NCBI GenBank assembly: GCA_030704615.1
Contig: CM060731.1
Coordinates: 55,600,221 to 55,660,220, forward strand
Reading direction: 5' to 3'
DNA from: Takakia lepidozioides
Lineage: Eukaryota; Streptophyta; Takakiopsida; Takakiales; Takakiaceae
DNA: 60,000 nt
Below are positions 53,540 to 60,000 of this stretch, one piece after another. Each line of letters begins with the position of its first letter. Position 1 is the first letter of the stretch. The notes under the pieces were generated by a model. The model made no database searches. It had not been told where the DNA came from and saw only the letters and a program-made list of their open reading frames with translations. The translations under genes were made by a program, and so were the position numbers.

Positions 53540-54301
53540 TCACGTTGTCAATGGGACTTCGACTGCTCTCACAACTAGCTCATGAGTCATGGGGTCCTCC
53601 AGGTAAAGTCGATTGCAGCCGTTGTACCGCCCCTAGTGATGTTCACCACAATGTCCTGCCTTTCAATCATACCACCATCGAATATGGAAATCTTCACGTT
53701 TTCGTCGTCCACACCAATGCGAATGTCCCCATACAATGGAGAAGAGGAGCGCACTCCTTCAGGAGAATAGGTCTCTCCGATGGGAGTCCACCCATGTCCA
53801 GTGGCAGCAGTTCCACCGCAACAGCATAGCAGTGCGCCTTCTTCTGCATGGGTGACCGTCGTAGCTGGGAAAATCGGAATCGAGGATGCGCAGGAGCCAC
53901 GGACTCCTCAGACCAAGATCGTCACCCCGCTCGAAGGCGTAGTGGCCTAGGATATACTCAAAAGCCACCAATGTTTCCACAATCGAACCAGTATCTTCTG
54001 TGTAATCTGTGTACCAGATAACAATGTCTCCCGATGTGGCCAAATACATTGCATAATTGATGCCTCCAAATGGGCAGTCGTCCCGGTTCCGGAAGCACGG
54101 CATCCTTGCAAAGGAGGACCTGAGGACGACTTGGATGCAGATGACAATGACCTTGCGGACAGCTACGAAGCCCTTAGATTTTCGAAATGATGCGAAGCGG
54201 AAGAGCAGTCCGGCCTCCAATAATGGAGCATCTGGGTCCCACGTACCCACCGACGGAGGTGGAACGTGTTCATCACGCCAGCGGTGGATGAACCCATACA
54301 T
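53540..54301 (-). pseudogene. Unknown gene U1, copy 3 (frameshifted)
   Basis: Same gene as 8158-8928 on the minus strand. The usual ATG is TTG; the next in-frame ATG is at 54301. An extra G near 53782, in the segment encoding TWVDSIGE, breaks the frame, and further indels follow near 53590. Confidence 0.75.
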
Positions 54302-54539
54302 CTTTCTCAACAACAAGTTATAGTTTCAGATCTGCCACCGAAGTCCATCTCCCCGAATGGAAATTCGGCGCCACATTTACATCGAAGAGGGGATGGACTT
54401 CGTCGGTCCAGTGGCTATCGGCCCACCTGGTAGTGAGTGCCCATAGTTTGCATGGCAGGGTAGGAAACTGAAATGGCTACATTCATGCAGCAGCCAATCT
54501 TCATCGGTCCAGGATCCTGTAGGGGGGAAATTTAAATGT

Positions 54540-54606
54540 GCCCTGGAGTGTTTGTGAGGAATTGCAGCGTTAGCTTGAACTTTTTCCAGCCACCGCGCTG
54601 CTCATT
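54540..54606 (-). pseudogene. U2 remnant, copy 3
   Basis: In copy 3 the U2 start region reads toward higher coordinates; only the first ~23 codons survive and the deletion junction matches copy 1. In this reversed copy the remnant lies on the plus-strand sense of the window (ATG near 54537), the opposite orientation to U1. Confidence 0.5.
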
Positions 54607-54689
54607 TCTACAATTTGTCTGTCCGGATGAATATACCAGAGTAACCAGTATGAGAGTCATGTGTCAAGAGTATACCAGAGTAACGCCAT

Positions 54690-55405
54690 GTCGGCATTGA
54701 AATGCGGCACCGCATTTCCATGCCGGACAAGGAAATGTGGTGCCGCATTTCAATGCCGACATGGAAATGTATGAACCGCATTTCAGTGTCGGACAATGGG
54801 ATGCGGTGCATCATTTCCGTCCAGGTACACGAAATACCAACACGGGTCTATAAATTGGACAGACAACGAGGTTGGCATTGCAATGCGGCGACGCATTTCC
54901 AGCTTGGCAATGGAAACTTCTTTTTGGACAAGGGAATGCGGTGCCGCATTTCCGTCCAACACTTCGAAAAGTGTGACATTTCCGACCAACGCGATGGAAT
55001 GCGTTACCGCATTTCCGTGAGTGGGTCTGCAAATGGACAAATTGCGATGTCCGTTCTGGAAATGCGGCGCCGCATTTCCATGTCCGTCATCGACTTTTTT
55101 TTGACAATGGAATGCGGTGCCAATATTTTGCTGACCTGCCTGCAGAAAGACCATCCCCAATATGGAAATGCGGCACCGCATTTCCAATTCCACCATCTCG
55201 ACCTCCTTGTTCGACCTCTGTAAGCGTGGTGGCATCCATGCAATGAGCGGGAGAGGCCAAAACTGGCGTGTGGACAAAGGAAATTTTGGAAATGCGGCAC
55301 CGCATTTCCAATCGGCCGATTACTTTTTACTATGCCAACATTGAAATGGAAAATTGAGTTGCCAAAATTTTGGAAATGCGGTGCCCCATTTCTGATTTTG
55401 GAGCG
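54690..55405. repeat. Palindrome cluster, unit copy 3
   Basis: About 13 array-type palindromes in mirror order to 7047-7769, several with 52-53 bp and 33 bp steps. The TATA box equivalent is at 55476-55482 on the minus strand. Confidence 0.9.
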
Positions 55406-55527
55406 TCGTGGTTTGGGCGATTGTGTGGCTGGAATGCACACTGGAGAGGGGTCACGAATGTCGGGGAGAATTTCCTTATATACTCTGGAAGAGAATTTAC
55501 ATTTACAGAGACTTCATTAAAATTCTA

Positions 55528-58500
55528 TTAATCTTGAAAATCATCCGAATCCTCATCCTGTTCTAGACTGTCCTGCTCCGCCTCCACCCCCTCATTGCCT
55601 TTCTCATCTCCAGCGGACCTCTCGTTGGCCAGGCTTTCGAAAATCCCATCTTCCCCTTGCGGAACTGTCCATCTCACCTCCGTTGGGTCGTCTTCCTCCC
55701 TGTCTGCGTCGCTCTCATCCGCTGAATCACATATGTACTTTCGTACCCGTCTACCTGTCTGAGCTGCTGCCAACTCTTTCCTTATCCTTCTGTCCTCCCT
55801 AGCCCTCTCCAAAATCTGCTCTACTTTACTGGGATTCTCACTTCTTCTAATCGCTGTATTTGCGAGTTTAGCTGCATAACTAGGAAGGGAGTAGTCCCTC
55901 ACCGGGCTCGTCATGAAGTCGGCCCTCGCAAAGAACGGGACATTCTTCCTGGCAGGAAGTGTAGGCCCTACATGTTTCGACCCGGACCCTGCAATCCTGC
56001 ACATGACAATCATCAACGAGACTAATGAGAACCACAGTCGGGAAATTCGTTTGACAAAAATGACCCAGAAGGCTTTGCAAACTTACAATGTTTGCACTCA
56101 CTCGTATTCCGGGTTCTCCTCCGCATCAATGTCCACTGTGTCTTCCTCGGACTCCGACGAATCCGAGGAGACTTCCGCTCTGTCGGGAGCCTTAACATGT
56201 CCGTGAGTACCGCAGGGGTTCCGTTGAAGTGAGGCTATGAGGGAGAAGTTCCTTGGGAACGTTGTTGAACAGAACGTCGTAATCGAGGGGGTCACAGTTC
56301 GGGTCAACCTTTCCTCCCTCCTTCCGGAAAGCAAAGGTGGAGTTCTCCTTCACAAAGCAGTATGCATCGAACTGGTTCGTCTGCATACACAGGGGGGAAC
56401 GATTAGAAACCGAATGCGGCACCGCATTCGAAAACACCCAAGCAAATGAATGGACGAGTGCCAGTGTCGTAATCACCTTCTTCCCTTCCGACCAAAGGCC
56501 CAGTGTGTTGATGCACGTCCACTTCTTTTTCAGAATCGGGACGGCGCTCTTGCGGGTCCACTTCGCAATTCCTGTCTGAGTGTTTTTTCCTCTGCTCGCC
56601 AGGACAACCACACAGCCTCTGTCGTCCAACACCATGCGGGCAAGCCCGAATCCTTTCTTCCAAAAGTCCTCCGAGTACCTGTTCCAGATGGCAAAGCTTG
56701 CAGTCCTTCCACAGGCTCTCCGTCCGGAATATCCAAGATGATCATATCGCAAGACCACTCGGTGGCATTCCGCCCCTCCTACAATCCTTGTCTGCACACA
56801 CCCTCTCAAAGAACGAGACCATATTCTGAAATCCTGGGGTGTCGGAAGGCCTCTTCGGCAGTCGCCTTCTTCAGTGCTCTGCCCTTCAGACCCTCCATGT
56901 CTTCATGTATGCCAACTTGGCTGCCCATCCATCCAAAGCCGCCAAGAAACTCTCATTTACACACTGGACTACTGTTTCGGAGCCACTTTGGCCTCTTCAT
57001 TTCCACCGGCTCGAAAGGGTGCCCCCCTGGGGTTGAAGAGTGCCTTCTTTGCCGAGCCAGTTCTCGTGCCTCTCGTGACAACGGTGGGCACAGGGGAGCA
57101 GCCTGCGTTTGGGGGGGTGGGCTGGTTGCAAAGTCTCCATCGGAGTCCTCTTCCTCACCCTCTTCCTGAACAGGCTGTTTCTGTTTCTTCGTTTGGCGGG
57201 TGTCACAACAGCTGCTCCTTGCTGGCGAGTCCTCTTTCTTCGACCCTTCTGTTGGGCCTGCACAGCTGCATCCACCGTCTTTTGTGCCATCTCAGCTGCC
57301 TTTCTGGATTCTTCCAGAGCAGCAGATTCCTTTGCCGACTCTGGCCGAGCAGGGACCGTCTTTCCTTTCTCTTCTCTTCTGCTTTCGCGTGCAGATCTTT
57401 CTTAGAGTCGTAAACAATTCCGCCAGACATGTCCAGGTACCATGGGCATCCAACCAGATGCGCGCATGCCATTGTTTCTGCAGCTCGGTGTATATAGACA
57501 CAGCTGGGGCCCGCCAGGTCCAAGCCATGAAGAACGGGGGCTCTTGGCCAGGGACCCCTGTCTGAAGAAGCACGTATTTCATATAGTGCATGGCAGTCAG
57601 CATTGCGTGAGCAAAAGTTGAGACCAACGTACTCGCAGAGTGCAACCAAAAAACATAAAATGCGAATGCGGTGCCGCATTTCCCAGACAAACCTCATTAT
57701 CAGGCTTTGCGTACAAGGACAGCGGCTTCACCTGTAAACAATTCGCATTGCAGCTTTTCCCGCTCCCTCCTGATGTGTAAACTCCACGCTCCTTCTTGCT
57801 GTCTGTAGCTCCCTCTGGCGAAGAGGTTGTCTTTGTAAGCACCATCTGAAACGTGTCACGTAGTCTTCCAATGTCTGTGTTCCATCCCATTTGACGTACA
57901 AGCCGAACGAATTTGTAATGCATTACGACTTGCTCCTTCGCATTCGTCATTACCTGCATTCCCACATGCATTGTCACGTAGCAGTTCAGGGAATTCATTT
58001 CAGAAAAGCAACTCTGGGAAGTACCCTTGCATTTACCTGGAACCACCAAGTCATGCGGTTGAGCCACACATCCACTGCAGGGTCGGAAACTTCCAGTGGA
58101 AAAGACCACATTGTCCTTTATGCTCTCGGATGCAATTCCAGATCGACAGCCACCGTGTCTGCCATTTCCGATCCAATGTCAGGAGCTGGAGAGAGTGGCT
58201 ATGCTAGGAAGGAACTTCAGTGCATTGAAACCTCACCTTCTCTTTCGCCTCAACACATGCCGTTTGAGAGGTGATGCAGTTTCTCCAATTGCATGGTCGG
58301 CTGCATGGCCCGAGAATAGTGTTTTGCAATCTCGGGGATGAAGTCCTTTCAAGTGCCGGATCTGCAATTGCCACCAGCTTCACAAGCTTGACTTGTATTT
58401 GGTTCTGGACTTGACACGCTTCCTTCAAGTGCTCAGTCAATGACTGCAACGTTTTGACCTGCCCCTCACTTTCCATTAAGAAGCGTTTGCATGGGCCAAA

Positions 58501-60000
58501 TCCAGCTTGATGTTTGACTGCCAACAGAAACATGCAGAAGCGTTACATTCGATTCATGTGGAAAGATATTATTGAAATTGGGGAAGGATGAGCAGAGGGA
58601 AATTGGAGGACGACTTACTTCGTATATCACCTCCACCATTCCAATCCATAGTGAGACGATACCATGTCCGGTCTGTTTTGCAACGGCTTTCTGAATGAGC
58701 TCGGGCTTCCAGCATTTCCGCAAACATCTGCGGATCAGTGAGACCAGTTTTCCTCACCCTGTACAGCATATGTCCATGTGGGATGCACGTACGCATTCTC
58801 AGTGACCCTCAAGCACACTCTTCAGTTCAGTACACGAAGCACGGAAACAAACCATAATGGAAACCGAAATGCGCACCGCATTTCGAACGTGCTAGGGAGG
58901 GTATGAGTATCTTACGAGTTGAGGTCCGCCATGGCATTCTTGAGCAGGGAGGAGTCTGCCGCCTTCACCTTCAGGATGACACACTCCACCATGTAATGCC
59001 AGCCAATTGCTTGGCATGGTTCTGCTTGATGTACTCCCACCAGGCAAGAAGTCGGTGATTCCCGTCCCACACAAAGAACATTTTTACCAGACATATGGCC
59101 GAAGTCTGGATCACCCTTCAGCGTCGCCTCGAATTCATCGTTGCGAGCGTGTGCCCATGGGTATCCCACGTTGACAATTCATCGGGCAGTTGGGTCCACA
59201 GTTTCGCCGTCCTCATTCTCAATGGAAACGTAAAACGCTGCCGATCCCAGACGTAGGGTTACCCTTCTCGAAATGCGAACTTGAGCTTATCCACATCTCC
59301 GGGAAGGGCCTGCCTGACATGGAAGGGAGGACCATGCGACAGAGTGGGATTCGAAGAGTCCGCTGGAATACCCTGCTGCCCAGAACTCTGCCAATGCTAC
59401 TGTGTGTGTCTCCTCCAACATTTTATCCGCTGCACTTTTGAAATCCTCCGAGAGACATGTCTGTAGGTGCCGGTAGTGGCTGAGCAGCTGGAGCATCCTC
59501 AACTGGAGCTGCACTCTGGGGCCTGTTTGCGGGAATTCTGCCATTACAGAGGCCTCCTCCGGGCCTGTTTGTGGGCAATTCTGCCATTACAGAGGCCTCC
59601 TTCGGGCCTGCTTGCTCATCGGTGGTGAGGTCTTGCTGCGAACGTTCAGCGGCAGCACCCTCCTCCGGTACCAAATCGACAAAAACGGTCGATCCCATTG
59701 CCTTCGCTGCAGCAGAGACGGCCCCAACATCTGCAGGCGGGAAATCCTCCAGGAACTGAGCTTCAGCTCGTGGAAGCGGTTTTGCGGGAGATTGTTCGGC
59801 CGTCGCCCTGATTGCCTTCTGCTTCCTCATCCTTGCAGGTGAAGGTGTCTGCTGCAATTGAATCTGTCTTTTACCCTGCTGCTTCATTCGCGTTGGGGGG
59901 GGTGAATCGGCCTGAGCCGGTTCAGAAACCAGTAGAGGGACGGGCTGCTTCTTCTTCGACTTTGTTGGAGAAGGGCCCGACCCCTGCTGGCGATTCTCCA
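55528..60000 (-). pseudogene. ParB-like/methyltransferase-like gene, unit copy 3 (partial)
   Basis: Minus strand. Exons: 60000 (beyond edge)-58916, about 58803-58619, 58517-58237, 58185-58037, 57953-57693, about 57586-56438, 56380-56102, 55996-55528. Lesions: an internal deletion of about 285 bp fuses exon 8 to exon 9 (junction near 56200) and removes LDLICGTG and the rest of the SAM-binding fold; the exon 7 acceptor reads CAC instead of CAG (57585); several indels, including within the ParB-like motif (about 59060); and a 43-44-bp tandem duplication at 59522-59610. The region at 59880-60000 is in frame where copies 1 and 2 are shifted. This copy cannot encode a working methyltransferase. Confidence 0.65.

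Noticed and set aside
1-60000. tRNA, rRNA or other RNA genes
   Set aside because: No cloverleaf, rRNA signature or snRNA motif was recognised by eye; a tRNAscan or Infernal run would settle it.

Overview
The window looks like repeat-rich nuclear DNA of a green plant, most likely a streptophyte alga or another early-diverging lineage; Chara-like is a guess from general impression, not proof. The grounds are short GT-AG introns, Ty3/gypsy LTR elements with a Tat/Ogre-like layout (an extra ORF before gag, a large ORF after pol), a plant-type telomere motif (CCCTAAACCCTA), and no bacterial operon structure. No ordinary single-copy host gene or RNA gene was found; everything is a copy or fragment of a few repeat families, and a 500-N gap (26607-26706 onward to 27106) interrupts the sequence.

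Layout. 1-1366: array of near-perfect palindromes (core AAATGCGGYRCCGCATTT) whose centres lie exactly 53 bp apart. 1367-9391: unit copy 1 (+), holding a 10-exon gene for a ParB-like plus beta-class DNA-methyltransferase-like protein of about 1460 residues, a TATA box, a second palindrome cluster, an unknown gene, and a terminus ending CTCATGAAATAGCAGCCCCC. 9392-9656 (-) and 22032-22914 (+): two halves of a divergent methyltransferase paralogue, separated and inverted, with an 8-bp repeat at the break. 9694-20657: gypsy element (+). 20658-22031: a SWIM zinc-finger fragment ending in the same kind of terminus. 23134-26606 (-) and 27107-38655 (+): gypsy arms in opposite orientation around the gap, each with an LTR shared between the 3' end of one element and the 5' start of the next. 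38656-47564: unit copy 2 (+), the most complete, with a divergent pair of paralogous unknown genes. 47565-53100: gypsy element (-). 53101-60000: unit copy 3 (-), running off the window.

How the parts fit. The repeated 8-9 kb unit behaves like a mobile or amplified cargo: a putative DNA-binding/modifying protein, two related unknown proteins, many palindromes inside its introns, flanks and neighbouring arrays, and a fixed outer end found at five junctions with unrelated sequence. Exon lengths and phases of the methyltransferase-like gene agree between copies, but every copy has its own small indels, stops or splice-site changes, so no copy here is intact as written; either all are decaying or the assembly carries indel errors. 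A working idea, unproven, is that the palindromes are the target sites of the ParB/methyltransferase protein.
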